Below, piece after piece: positions 1 to 9,889 of a DNA stretch of 64,000 bases (position 1 is its first letter; each line of letters starts with the position of its first letter). A program made the translations under genes and the position numbers. The notes beneath the pieces were generated by a model, which saw only the letters and a program-made list of their open reading frames with translations, was not told the origin of the DNA and ran no database searches. Origin of the DNA: Nothophaeocryptopus gaeumannii (Eukaryota; Ascomycota; Dothideomycetes; Mycosphaerellales; Mycosphaerellaceae); NCBI GenBank assembly GCA_031771865.1, contig JASISA010000040.1:1488001-1552000 (forward strand), written 5' to 3'.

Positions 1-373
1 AGACGAGGGCCAGCCCGGTCAAGAGAAGTCTTGGCGTGAGCTTCTTCAACAAAATTGCCCAAGGTGTTTCGCTGACAACGTAAGTCGCGTAGAAGATGGA
101 TACCGCAGTCGAGAATTGTTCGGCGGAAGCACCAATATCTGCAGGCATGCCGGCGACCTTGACATTCCCGATATTGCTTCTGTCCAGGAAGCAGCTGAGG
201 TATACCAGCATTATGATTGGAACAAGAAACAAGTCAAGCTTTGCAAGGAGCTTCTTTTCCGCTGCTGAATCGATAGTGACATCTTGAAGGACTCCTTGTT
301 CCTGGGCCGAGGACTTGTCGTTGGTGGCAATTCCAGTCAACTCCAGCTGTTTTTCATCGGCGGTGGCGGACAT
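1..373 (-). CDS. MFS transporter, Dal5/allantoate-permease-like (5' part only)
   Basis: The start codon is at 373 and the frame stays open to the left edge, giving the first 124 residues; the rest lies outside the window. After a polar N-terminus of about 45 residues comes a first membrane segment (LFLVPIIMLVYLSCFLDRSN), the usual start of TM1 in the anion:cation symporter family, where the DR-N pair after TM1 is conserved. A second segment follows around FSTAVSIFYATYVVSETPW. Fungal members carry allantoate, ureidosuccinate, nicotinate or other organic anions across the plasma membrane. Family assignment is firm; the substrate cannot be told from this fragment. Confidence 0.85.
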   Translation of the reverse strand, partial: MSATADEKQLELTGIATNDKSSAQEQGVLQDVTIDSAAEKKLLAKLDLFLVPIIMLVYLSCFLDRSNIGNVKVAGMPADIGASAEQFSTAVSIFYATYVVSETPWAILLKKLTPRLLLTGLALV

Positions 374-1045
374 TCTGGGCGGTAATGCTTGAACTCGATT
401 TCCAATGATCTAGATCGATGTACTCCGTCGTAGAACGCACAGAGATCAAATATAAGACTTTACTTTTGTGTTTCCCGCAGTTCAAGGTAGAGGTAGCTCG
501 GCGGCTCTGCCGAACGCCCTATCGCCAGAACCCAGCCGTATCTTGCATGAAGATACGACCCTTGTAAGATGTGCTGATTCACGCGATGACTTGCTTTCAC
601 ACGTGGAAGCGTTCCCCGGTCAGCGTGTCCGCGTGCCGAAACCTGGAGTAAGATCATGCCGCGATCTACGAATGATGGAAGTGGTCGCACCTCGACGTTG
701 AGCGAGCCTCCCCGGCATCTCGGCAGGCTGAGAGGATGCCGAGCTGGCAAAATGCGGAGGAGATCTGCACTCGGCTTTTTGCAATTGAAGTTCTTAGTGA
801 TGTGTGCCGAGCATTCACTTGTTACATCTCCAGGTTCTATAGTTTCTACCTAGTACTACATGAAACAGGCACTTCTTACCCTATCCTGGAACGTTCGTGA
901 ATAGCGACAGTCTATGTAGATATATCAGAGAGTGCCTGCTTAATAGTCAGACTATCTATAAGAACCCAAGCTGAAAGTACTAGAAGAACTCTTTCCCCTT
1001 CTACTTTTACACTCCTCCTCATTACCTCCGTTACATTGCAACATC
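374..1045. other. Intergenic region with the promoter of the small secreted protein
   Basis: No coding frame of convincing composition is present. A TATAAG box lies near 957-962, about 85 bases before the start at 1046, followed by a C/T-rich stretch from about 990 to 1025, a normal fungal promoter arrangement. Confidence 0.5.
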
Positions 1046-1426
1046 ATGCTTATAAGATATACCTTTATCCTCCTTACAGCGGTCTGCTTTCCGCAAGCCA
1101 ATGCAGGTATCATTTGTAAACCACCTCCAGTACGTAACTAGCGCGCTTTCGAGGTTACAGTATACTAAACACTAGTAGGCCAAATATGATACGTGTGCCG
1201 CTCATAGCATCGACACGAAGCAGTGCACTGGTGATTGTGCGACCATCTGCAAAGGAACAATGCACAATGCATGCCAAGCAGCCTAGTGAGTTCTCATCTC
1301 GGTGGAAACATTCCTTACCGGTAAGGCTAATAATGTAATAGCTACGAGGAAGTCTGTAACGATGATGAAGATGGACACTTTTGCGTCCCCGCTGGATGGG
1401 GATTCAATGGTTGCTATTGCTGGTAA
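1046..1426 (+). CDS. Small secreted cysteine-rich protein (effector candidate), three exons
   Basis: Three exons, 1046-1129, 1179-1285 and 1342-1426, join to 91 residues. Intron 1 (1130-1178) runs from GTACGT to TAG with a CTAAAC branch site; intron 2 (1286-1341) runs from GTGAGT to TAG with GGCTAAT. Frames close exactly (phase 0, then phase 2). The product begins with a signal peptide of about 20 residues ending PQANA. The mature part of about 70 residues holds ten cysteines, the last two in a C-terminal GCYCW, fitting up to five disulfides. Size, signal peptide and cysteine density are those of fungal apoplastic effectors or antimicrobial peptides. I recognise no named family, so the function is unknown. 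The exons are too short to show as a long open frame, so automatic callers may miss it. Confidence 0.75.
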
Positions 1427-1719
1427 AGACTCTTCTTATCTAATAAGAGCTGGCGACGCGGACGATAGGGAGGCGACGATTCTGGCCTGTATAATCACGG
1501 AGTGTATGGCGATAGCACGGTCATAGACGGAGCGCATAGTAACGTACACCGTCTTCGCAAACCTCTTGTAGTGCCGCAACTGGTTATAGCGTTACATCCT
1601 GCGTAACCCCACTACAATCTTGCAGTTCTTAACATGAATTTGGCAGTGGAAGCTTCGCGCCTCGGCCCATTTGCTGGATGCTCGCTGAAAACGGATTGCT
1701 GATCTTAGACAATGACAAC

Positions 1720-2835
1720 TCAAACCATGTCTGTATGCGCAGCCTCCCAGCCTGCAGGGAGTCGGAAGCCCGGCGGAACCGCATACATTCCTTGGCAGCG
1801 ACCGTATGTGCAATCAGGTAGGTCACACTTTCCGTAAAGACGACAATAGCATTCAGACGCGCTAGGACAGGCTTCGGCATTCAAGCGATTCAGACTGGTG
1901 TGATTATCACCCTCTGAAGCCAAGAACAGGATGTGCCAGATGTAGGATAGGATCCGACCAGCGACTCGGTCATCTGCGGGCGCTCCAGCAGCACCTCCAT
2001 CGAGAAGCCATTGCCGCAAAGCAACGTATTCATGTTGGCCGTGTCTCCGGATATTGGGTCGCGAGACGACAAATTGAGCGCAACATTGAGCTCGTACTGC
2101 ATCCGCCCGCCCGAGCAGCATGTGAGAGACGCCTTCAGCAGAATTACCGCCAAAGAATGTGCCCAGCGCGTTTGGAAGTGCTGCATCTGAAACAGCTCTT
2201 GCATCCCATGGTTGTAACTTTGACTTGAAAGCTGTCTCCAGGCTCCCCTGTGGCGGCGCTTCCTTGAGGTGGCATGTGCTTGCAGCCCAGTCGCATCTCA
2301 AATTATGATATCCGTGAAGGTGCAGTGCGGATGTGATATTCAAAGTCGCCAGCAGTGCCGCATTGTCCCAAGTAGGATCGTCATTATGCCAGGCCCATCG
2401 AGATCCGTGAACAAAGACAACACCTGCTTCCGGAATTGTATCGTAGTTGTCGATGAGGAATGTGAGATATGCCATTGCTTCGTGTCCGCGATTGGCTGGT
2501 ACTTGAAGATAGTGGGAGCTGGAGTCTGGTGTCATATCGATAGTATAAACACACAGGTGGTAGCGATCTGCTAGGTTCTGAATCCATCTCGAGTCCCCAT
2601 CCTCTGCGACTCGAGCGACTACAAGCGCTGGGCCTTTGCTGCTTGACAGACCCGGACATATGCCCCTGGCTTCCGGTATCTTGTTTGCGTCGGATCGGTA
2701 TCGCACGTGTTTCCAGTCAAAAGTCCGGTCTCTAGCAGTTGAGGGCCCGAGGTTGAAGTAGAGCACGAAGCAGAGTAGGAGGGCGAATACCAAAGTCTGA
2801 GCCGCGGCAAGGTACTTCTTGGTGACCCGTCTCAT
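1720..2835 (-). CDS. DUF3431 family protein, membrane-anchored
   Basis: One uninterrupted exon of 371 residues. Residues about 8-29 form an uncleaved signal anchor (AAAQTLVFALLLCFVLYF), predicting a type II protein with a lumenal or extracellular domain. The domain matches DUF3431: an early YDTIPEAGVVFVHGSRWAWH block, a central LRCDW segment, an acidic-aromatic stretch and a late GRILSYIWHILF motif, followed by a cysteine-rich ECYCRLYGKCDLPDC tail. Family members are fungal-specific, often beside sugar-related enzymes, with no established biochemistry. Start chosen because the anchor follows directly and no upstream in-frame Met exists. Family assignment is strong; function is unknown. Confidence 0.85.
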   Translation of the reverse strand: MRRVTKKYLAAAQTLVFALLLCFVLYFNLGPSTARDRTFDWKHVRYRSDANKIPEARGICPGLSSSKGPALVVARVAEDGDSRWIQNLADRYHLCVYTIDMTPDSSSHYLQVPANRGHEAMAYLTFLIDNYDTIPEAGVVFVHGSRWAWHNDDPTWDNAALLATLNITSALHLHGYHNLRCDWAASTCHLKEAPPQGSLETAFKSKLQPWDARAVSDAALPNALGTFFGGNSAEGVSHMLLGRADAVRAQCCAQFVVSRPNIRRHGQHEYVALRQWLLDGGAAGAPADDRVAGRILSYIWHILFLASEGDNHTSLNRLNAEACPSASECYCRLYGKCDLPDCTYGRCQGMYAVPPGFRLPAGWEAAHTDMV

Positions 2836-3787
2836 GGTCCTGGACTATCCAAATAGTGAAGGACGTCTCTCATTGTCGTTGTAAGAGACGCGCCTTTCGC
2901 GGTCTGTCCCTCGGTGAGATGTCGGCCGATAGAGACAATCCTGCACGGAAGGCGCCGGCACGGATGGCACCTCGAGTCTGGCTTCGGCGTTTCGGCATCA
3001 TCCCGGTGCCCGATGCAGATGCAGATCCAGCGCATCAACTGCAAAGTCAGCGGCATCGTCTTCATCAAACTCTTGCCATCGTCTTCTCTGTACGTTCCTT
3101 GATGGAGACCACATACTGTGCGTACTACGACAGAGCCGCGCATTGAGGAGCAGTCCAAGGCTGTTGAGGACTGTGCAAAGGTCAATAGCCATTGCGCTGC
3201 TCCTAGACGCGAGCATGTGCGACCAGAGACATACCATAGCCCATCAAGCTCCTGTCGACCGTTCTAAAAGCTATCTTGAGGTCTAAGAGGCTTTCTCGGC
3301 TCTGCCTTCTCCTGCACGCAATCATGATGGCCTCGGAATGCCGTGTAGGTCGCAGCCGTCCGGCTTTCAGCTCAGAGGCAGCTCACACTGCCTGCCAGAG
3401 TCTTGAAGCATTTCTGATGCTTTTCCGGAGATGGCCACGATGATATACGATGGTCGGAGAGATGGTTCGTGTCCGCTGTGAGACTTAGGAAGTGTTTGAC
3501 AAGCTTTGACAAGCTTTCGCAAGCACAGTGCCAAGGCGTTAATCAAACTTTGATGACGCCCTGCTCAAGCCGCCAGCTACAGTAAGCGGAGCAACGGCCA
3601 CACCCGACAACATAGAACTAGCCTTACACTGCGCCTCGATCATCCCGCTTCCCAAGACACCACAGCCTGATCATGGAGACCGCTCTCTCATCACTCAACA
3701 TGACCGACCATCACGCCGCCTTTGATTGTCGCATTCAGCTGACACCTCTAGTCGCAATTTCCCAGCAGTTAGCCTTCTCCTTGGATC
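2836..3787. other. Intergenic region between DUF3431 and HET genes
   Basis: Divergent promoter region of about 950 bases. Short open frames on both strands have no family features and no splice logic that I can support. A small direct repeat of TTTGACAAGC sits near 3495-3520. The sequence GATCATGGA occurs three times (near 3669, 3784 and 3799), each creating a possible start codon for the HET gene. Confidence 0.4.
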
Positions 3788-5422
3788 ATGGACAAGCTGA
3801 TCATGGACTCGAATGTCGGTCTCACCTCGCTAGCTTCAGCTACCAACCAGTCGAAGCTTAGTTTCCCATATACTACCTTGGAAGAGAATGAGATCCGTCT
3901 AATCCATATCCTGCCCTCTTCTGTGCCTGGAAACATCCAATGCAGCCTTGAGACCCAAGCAAATTACTTCGAGAACAACATCGAGTACACAGCACTTTCA
4001 TATTGCTGGGGTAATGCGCGAGACACACGTACCATAAACTTGAACGGGAACATCACGCAAGTGACAACAAATCTCTGGGAGGCATTAAACGCCATCGTCG
4101 AGCATCATGACCGTCTACGTGCCAAGCGCTTCTGGATTGATGCTCTCTGCATTAACCAGACCAATGGCAAGGAACGAATTCACCAGGTTCATCAGATGTG
4201 GAGGATCTTCTCAAGTGCAGAGCAAGTGGTGGCGTGGCTGGGTGGCGAAGACGAACATACTGGAACCACATTTGCGGCCCTGAGAGACACAGCCGAATCT
4301 TGCAGCTGCGTGACAGGTCTGTGCCCAGGCTGGAAGAAACACCATACTTTTCCTGCAGCAGCTGATATGGATCACATACGCAATTTGATGCAGCGAAGCT
4401 ATTTTGGCCGCACTTGGGTCATTCAGGAATTTGTACAGGCACAGGAGTTGCAACTGATATGTGGCATGCATCGACTCGACGGGGCGGCTCTCTATCACCT
4501 GCAAAAGGCGTTGTCCGGATCGCAGGCTGCAGAGCTTATCAGCCATCGCTGGGCTCATGGGCCAAGAGGACACGATAGTGTCATGCCTGAAAGCACTGCG
4601 GAAGCTGTCATGTGGTTGGCCAATGCTTTGTTCAGTTATTCTCGTTCTGCTTGCTCAGACGTACGAGACAAAGTGTTCGCACTGCTCGGAGATCCGGCCG
4701 TACGAAAGCTTGACCCAGCGATGAGTCTGAGACCCGACTACACGCTATGCATTGAAGATCTAGCCGTGGTGTTCATCAGATACTGCGACTCCATCATTGC
4801 CAAGTACAGACTCACAGCTGAACAAGGCACTGTTCCAGGCAGCGAAATAGCCCCGTACCTCAATCGCTGGCTATATTCGCTTGGCCAAGCTCTGAACGTC
4901 GCTAGCAAGACGAGATTTGTGCAAAAGATCAAACTGCGATTGGGCGCTAAGAGTGAGCTTGACGACCGTGGCAGAAGACCTACCTTTTGCACTACGCCGG
5001 GCCTGATTACTTCTCATGTGAGAGACAAGTCAGTTAAGCCGCCTTCGACTCCATCAGCATCATACTTCATGACCTCTGGGCTAACTCAAGAGTCGATCGA
5101 CCCTGAATCCGTGAGGTCTCAATGGTATCGGCATAGGCGCTATATGGATGTCCAAGATTCCATCTTTTCCCCGCTATCTGAAGACCCATACCAAATCCTT
5201 GGATTGGGAAGAGATGCGTCAACAACGCAGGTCAAGTTGGCATACCAGGAACAAAAAAGACTTCATGCTCATGCACTCACTGATCCTCTGGATATCGAAG
5301 CAATCGAGTCTCTTTGGAGAATTCACAAGGCCTATAGGCTGTTAAATCGACAGCGATCAGAGGTCTCAATACGACAGACAATCCAGTCTGCCACTGCGAC
5401 ATTTCGTGAGACGCTACCGTAA
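3788..5422 (+). CDS. HET-domain protein with degenerate J-like C-terminus
   Basis: Single exon, 544 residues. Residues about 30-210 are a HET domain (Pfam HET class): YTALSYCWGN, then FWIDALCINQTN and WRIFSSAEQVVAWLGG, all hallmark blocks. Such proteins act in the cytoplasm in heterokaryon incompatibility or NLR-like cell death. The middle (210-450) is helical and unassigned. Residues about 462-520 resemble a DnaJ J domain (DPYQILGLGRDASTTQVKLAYQEQKR, given here as PYQILGLGRDAS and the following helix), but the HPD tripeptide needed to stimulate Hsp70 is absent; the position reads HAHAL. Start taken at 3788; a second Met at 3803 is equally possible. HET call is firm, J-like call moderate. Confidence 0.85.
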   Translation: MDKLIMDSNVGLTSLASATNQSKLSFPYTTLEENEIRLIHILPSSVPGNIQCSLETQANYFENNIEYTALSYCWGNARDTRTINLNGNITQVTTNLWEALNAIVEHHDRLRAKRFWIDALCINQTNGKERIHQVHQMWRIFSSAEQVVAWLGGEDEHTGTTFAALRDTAESCSCVTGLCPGWKKHHTFPAAADMDHIRNLMQRSYFGRTWVIQEFVQAQELQLICGMHRLDGAALYHLQKALSGSQAAELISHRWAHGPRGHDSVMPESTAEAVMWLANALFSYSRSACSDVRDKVFALLGDPAVRKLDPAMSLRPDYTLCIEDLAVVFIRYCDSIIAKYRLTAEQGTVPGSEIAPYLNRWLYSLGQALNVASKTRFVQKIKLRLGAKSELDDRGRRPTFCTTPGLITSHVRDKSVKPPSTPSASYFMTSGLTQESIDPESVRSQWYRHRRYMDVQDSIFSPLSEDPYQILGLGRDASTTQVKLAYQEQKRLHAHALTDPLDIEAIESLWRIHKAYRLLNRQRSEVSIRQTIQSATATFRETLP

Positions 5423-6835
5423 CACGCTCGAGCCTTCCTCCAGCCCATGAAGAGATGAGTATTACGGAAGCCGGCACTCAGGGGAAAGCCTGCAGTGGTG
5501 GGTGAACGGAGCGAGCGTCCGAACGACATACAAATTTTTGCCTGCCGGGTTTGACTCGCGAAGAGTGTCCTTCACGTCTGCACAGCGTGCTGAGAACTCT
5601 GCCTTCGATCCATCTGCCCTCGCCTATGCACTCTCCACTTCCTCTCGACATTGCGTACAAAAGAATCTCACATTCGGATCTGTAGCTCCCACACACACAC
5701 CGCATACTGCCACACTCCATAGCTATCGCAGCCGACCATCCCCCTGGTATCCTTGGCATAGTCATTCGCACATATGCAGACCATCAATTCGTCGTCCTCC
5801 GAGTCGTCATTTGGGTTGGCGATACGGTAGCGTCTTGCTCTCAGCTGTCGCTGTCGTGCGATTTAGCAAGTGATGCATAAGCCAGGTCTTCGATGATGAC
5901 GGTTCTGAAGTTTGGAAGACATGGGATGATGGCGGAGGACTATTTGTGGGGTTTGCAGTGAATGGTCTTGGTGGTTTGGTGGTGGCAGAGGGTTGCTTTC
6001 GGAGTGACACATCGTAAGTTGTGGCTTTGCTTGGTGGTTTGAAGCGAAGGAGAGAGCGGCGGCGGGGTAAGTCTTATGGAGTGTTGTTCAAAGAGACGGG
6101 TGGCAAACGTGGATTGAGCTGGAAGGGCGGAGATGCGGGCTGAGAAAGACCAGCAGGCTGCAAGAGAAAGGCGACGGAGTGCGTCGTCGAATGTAGCTGG
6201 AACATTGCAGAGGTATGCAAGGCGGCCGAAAGTTCAAGAAAGTATTAGATGTCCAATCCCAACTTGTTGAGTTTCGCTCCGGGCGACACAGTCAGTGAAG
6301 TCTCCATTCAGAGTCATTGGATGCTGATCCATGCCCAGTTCTCAAACGTTGCTTGATTTTGTATGACCATTGCAATAATTGGCATGAGTTTCGACGTCCG
6401 GAAGTCTCGTGAACACACAAATGCTCTGTCTCTTGCGATGCAGCAAACGGTACGCTTGGTGTTTAGAAATATTCGAAAGTGCTTTCGTCGGTGCGCCTTC
6501 AACATCCTCTCTGACTAAATCTTGTGGGGAGCTGTTGTTGCGCTGCATCAACGTATTTCAGACCGAGTCGCTCGGGACGATGCTGTGAATGAGCTTCCTT
6601 GCGCTCGCTCAGTCGGAAACGTGCAGTGATCGAGTGTAGTTCGTAACCAGGCGGACGTTGTTGCTCGCTCGATGACCATATTGTGTCTCAACTGCTTCTG
6701 ACATACAAACTCCAATGCATGGACATTGCAACTGGATTGCGCTCGCATTCTGAAGCTCAGAGTATCGAAGTTTGCTGGCCCGTCTGCAGATGGTTGAGTG
6801 CAACGTCTGGAATGGGTGAGAGCGCCACGCGACTA
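5423..6835. other. Long intergenic region
   Basis: About 1.4 kb between the HET gene and the 3' end of the SANT gene. Open frames here (for example 5502-5873) have shadow-like composition and no recognisable motif. I see no RNA gene, transposon end or repeat. Confidence 0.35.
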
Positions 6836-8194
6836 TTATTTCGTTTCATCTGCTTTCTCGACTGTTGTATTTTCTTTTGCAGACAGTATGTTGAATTGAT
6901 CCCTGCATGCTCGAGGAGTGCGGCCTGGCAGGCAGGCAGAGATCTCTCTCCATGACTTGTTATCGGCTTTCAATGTTCGTAAGATTGCATTCTCCTCCTG
7001 AGACCACAGGAAGGTGCTGTTTGATGAAGTCATATAGTACCATTTGTGCATCACCGAGCCTGTTGATCGTTTCAAATGAGTGGCGATTTGCGCATCGGAC
7101 AATGACTCCTTCAGTTTCTCGAGAGAAGTCATCTCTGCTTCGTCCCATTCTCGCGCCCGGATATGAGCCTTGTTATTGTCACAAACTCGCGCGTGACGCT
7201 TTTTCAAGGTGTCTGGTGACGGCCAGGTATGATCGTCGCTATCTCCCTCCAAGTTTTTCGCTCCGCCCTGAGCATGAGAATCTGCTCGTCCTCTGCATTG
7301 GAGAATGGTGTCCTATTTGCGAAAGATACGAATCTTTTGACTTTTGGTTTGGATGCCTCTCGCAGCTTGTTTTCTACACTGTTTTGGGTACGCTTAAGAG
7401 CTTCTGAAATCTCATGGATGGTTCTTCCTTCGCGTTTTAGGCGGAATGCAGTATCCTTTTCTTCTTGCGTCCATGCGCTGAAATGTTTAGTTTTCGAAAT
7501 ATTACTCAGCACGTATGTTTGAATTCCACGTTTTATGCTCGATTTGGTGCGGTCCATCAGAGAAGCTATAGACGCATATGAATGGCCTCGAGCGCGCAAT
7601 GTCCTCAGCTTTGCAATCTCATGCTCGGTCCATTCTCTATAGCTCCTCGTCGATGCAAATACAACATTGCCCATTGCACTCTGGTGACGGCTCTCGCCCA
7701 GCCGTTGAGCAATGCCTGCTGGCGACCGACCTAGCCTTTTGGCTATGATCCTATGGGGAATGCCTTCTTCGTCGAGCCTCGTCATCTCGTCCAGCTCAGC
7801 TTGAGAGTAGGGTCGTATCGCCCCCAGATAAGGTGGGTTTGTATAGAATGGACGCCCGGAGATCAAAGATCGACCTCTGCCGGAACGCAATTCGAAGCGG
7901 ATGTCGTTTCTCGAGATACCGCTCAAGCTCAGGCTCGAGCGAAGCTGGGACGCATTGAGGGCGATCGTTCTCATACTCGTAGACTGTCATTCGTGGAGAG
8001 AATAGTTCTTGGTCCAGATGCTCTGTCATTTGTTGCGCTTCAATATTGTTGACGTGATACGTAGACGCGCCTGAAGAAGCGGTCTGGGAGAAGGCGCGTA
8101 TTTCGGCTGTTTTTCGGCAGTTTTTCGGCAGGAAAAACAAAGGCCTGAGGCATGAACGAACACTTCTCGACTTGAGCGCACAGGTCATCAACAT
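6836..8194 (-). pseudogene. Serial SANT/Myb-repeat protein, frameshifted
   Basis: Proposed exons 8194-7977 and 7876-6836, intron with GTATGA donor and GGCAG acceptor (100 nt) that restores phase. The N-terminus (LRPLFFLPKNCRKTAE then IRAFSQTAS) looks like a mitochondrial presequence. It is followed by at least five SANT/Myb-like or HTH units: one near PYSQAELDEMTRL, then EWTEHEIAKLRTLRARGHSYASIASL, AWTQEEKDTAFRLKREGRTIHEISEAL, FSNAEDEQILMLRAERKTWREIATIIPGR, EWDEAEMTSLEKLKE and LWSQEENAILRTLKADNKSWREISACLPGRTPRACRDQF (each given in part). Near 7218 the frame breaks exactly where PGR should run into PDTLKKRHARVC; one missing base explains it and no intron fits. So either a recent frameshift or a sequence error. 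DNA binding is likely from the family; target unknown. Confidence 0.6.
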
Positions 8195-8239
8195 TTTTGA
8201 CCAGAACTTCCATAGAATGCCAAGTTGTTGTAGACGTGA

Positions 8240-9093
8240 CTATATACACCCACAATACTGCTGACCTCCCAGACTTTCAAAACAACCCTGCGTCTTCCCG
8301 TCTGAACATTCCGGACAATCTCTCCAAGTCTCGCACTTCGTTCTCGTACTCACAGCCGCAGCAGCGCTACTAGTTGTAGTCGTACTCGTCTTCATCGTCG
8401 TAGAAGTTGGCGCCACAGAAGAAGTAATCACACAACCACTGATGCTCGTGCAATCCGAGTCTTCCAGCCCATAGATCGTGCAAACGTTGCAGGCATCCGT
8501 TATAGTTGCCTGAGCACTTTTCGTGATGGATGTGATGAGTGCTGATGTTGCGGTCGGGATTGCCGTGTAAGCGCACATTTCTCCTGATGCTGCCGTAGCG
8601 GTGTCGAGGGTAGCGGTTGAGGATCCGGATGAGCAGACACAGTACCCTTCGGTGCCTGTATCGGGACGGGAACCACCACTGGGATGCTCGAGTTTGACGA
8701 AGCGGTCAAAGTGGAGAAGCTTCCAGTGTTTGAAGATCTGAGGCTGGTGAAGCTAGTGGTCGTGGTTGATAGTGGTGGCTGAGGTGAAGAGCTGCTTGAC
8801 GAGACACTGGATGAGGATGATATGGCAGGATCCGGCACTGCTGAAGAAGACGTGGTTCCGGTGTTGATGCTTGATACATCTGTTTGGACGAATGAAGTCA
8901 TGTTTGTTAGAGACAATGGCACGGAGGAGCTGCTTGTGCTTGATGCGGTAGTCGTGGAGGCTGGACTAGAAGAGCTCACTCCTGTCCCAAGGATGGAAAC
9001 TGTTGCATTAAGGGCCAATCCATGAGCCGCGGTTGATAGAGCCAGCAAAGGTAACAATGTTAGTAGAGACGATCTGAGTCCTGAAGACGCCAT
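8240..9093 (-). CDS. Ser/Thr-rich secreted protein with cysteine-rich C-terminus
   Basis: Start at 9093 gives a clear signal peptide (SSLLTLLPLLALSTAAHGLA), then about 130 residues of Ser/Thr-rich, mucin-like sequence likely to be heavily O-glycosylated. A second frame, downstream of about 8650, encodes EGYCVCSSGSS, further Thr/Ser-rich sequence and a cysteine-rich end (KCETWRDCPECSDG to GGQQYCGCI, stop at 8240). The two frames differ by one base modulo three, so an intron (possible donor GTGTCT near 8805, acceptor GATACAG near 8650) or a frameshift lies between them; I cannot decide. Probably a cell-wall or secreted glycoprotein. No GPI signal is visible at the end. Confidence 0.55.
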
Positions 9094-9145
9094 GATTGCA
9101 GACAAGGAGATTTGTTTTGCTCTTACACAGGACGAGAATGCATGC

Positions 9146-9799
9146 CTATTTGTCTGGCAGCAGCCCATACTGCTCGATCATGATCATATTCGTCTTCGCA
9201 GTAGGAGTGGAGCCTTTCACAAGGCTTGAAGACTCAATGTTACCATGGCTCGAGCTCATCACCTTCAGCCCTGTCAAAGGATGGAGGAACTTGTCTTGAA
9301 ATATTTCTCCCGGTGAGGCGCGATGGCTGCTTGGGCCTTCTCTGAGTTGGGGAGATTGGGATGCGTGACAGTTTGATCTGGTGTTCAGATGGCTATGCAG
9401 CCACCTGGCTTGACGACTCTGGCGGCTTCGGATCAGAAGAGTGGCATTAGCGGCTGTTAGGAGGTCGATGCTTGCTGTCAAGATGCAAGGCATGTCTTCT
9501 GCGGGGAAGATAATGAATGTGGTTGCTTCAGGCAAAGAGTTGAGGGACTGAGCTGTTGAGAGCATGGCGGGAGTTGGGTCGATGGTTCGAGTATGGGTGA
9601 AATGGGGTGCGAGGGCGAGGGTGACTAGACCGGGACCACAGCCGACGTCGAGGAGGGAGGACGTCTCCCCACCTGGAGACTTATAATGGTTGATGATGTG
9701 GTTTTAGACGCTTTAATGTTAGTCTGTGCGGCGTTGGGTGAAGTGCTTGCCTTGGTTAGGGGTGAAGGAGGTTGCTTCACCACGGAATCTAATAGCATA
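9146..9799 (-). pseudogene. Class I SAM methyltransferase, main fragment of a split, degraded gene
   Basis: Read on the minus strand, the frame gives FTPNQGKHFTQRRTD, then a short stretch with three TAA stops, then IINHYKSPGG and the SAM-binding motif LLDVGCGPGLVTLALAP, then TRTIDPTPAMLSTAQSL, AEDMP and DLLTAANA. Further on a shifted frame continues as SEAARVVKPGGCIAI and TPDQTVTHPNLPN, where both expected Trp codons are TGA (TGG to TGA). These are the landmarks of fungal methyltransferase-11/trans-aconitate-methyltransferase-like proteins. Several nonsense changes and at least one frame change make it a pseudogene. Its first codons lie on the far side of the transposon, at 12971-13008. Confidence 0.8.
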
Positions 9800-9889
9800 G
9801 AAGGTTTCCCGGCTTGGCGCACAACCCTATATGGCGCATAGACTCATATAGTCCATACACCTATCTTTGTCAGTGAATAACTCGACAAC

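Noticed and set aside
2832..3237. Overlapping frames on both strands upstream of the DUF3431 gene
   Set aside because: Two frames on opposite strands are equally open and neither looks like protein; more likely promoter and 5' UTR.
5502..5873. Plus-strand open frame of 123 codons
   Set aside because: Composition is shadow-like, with no motif, signal peptide or splice logic.
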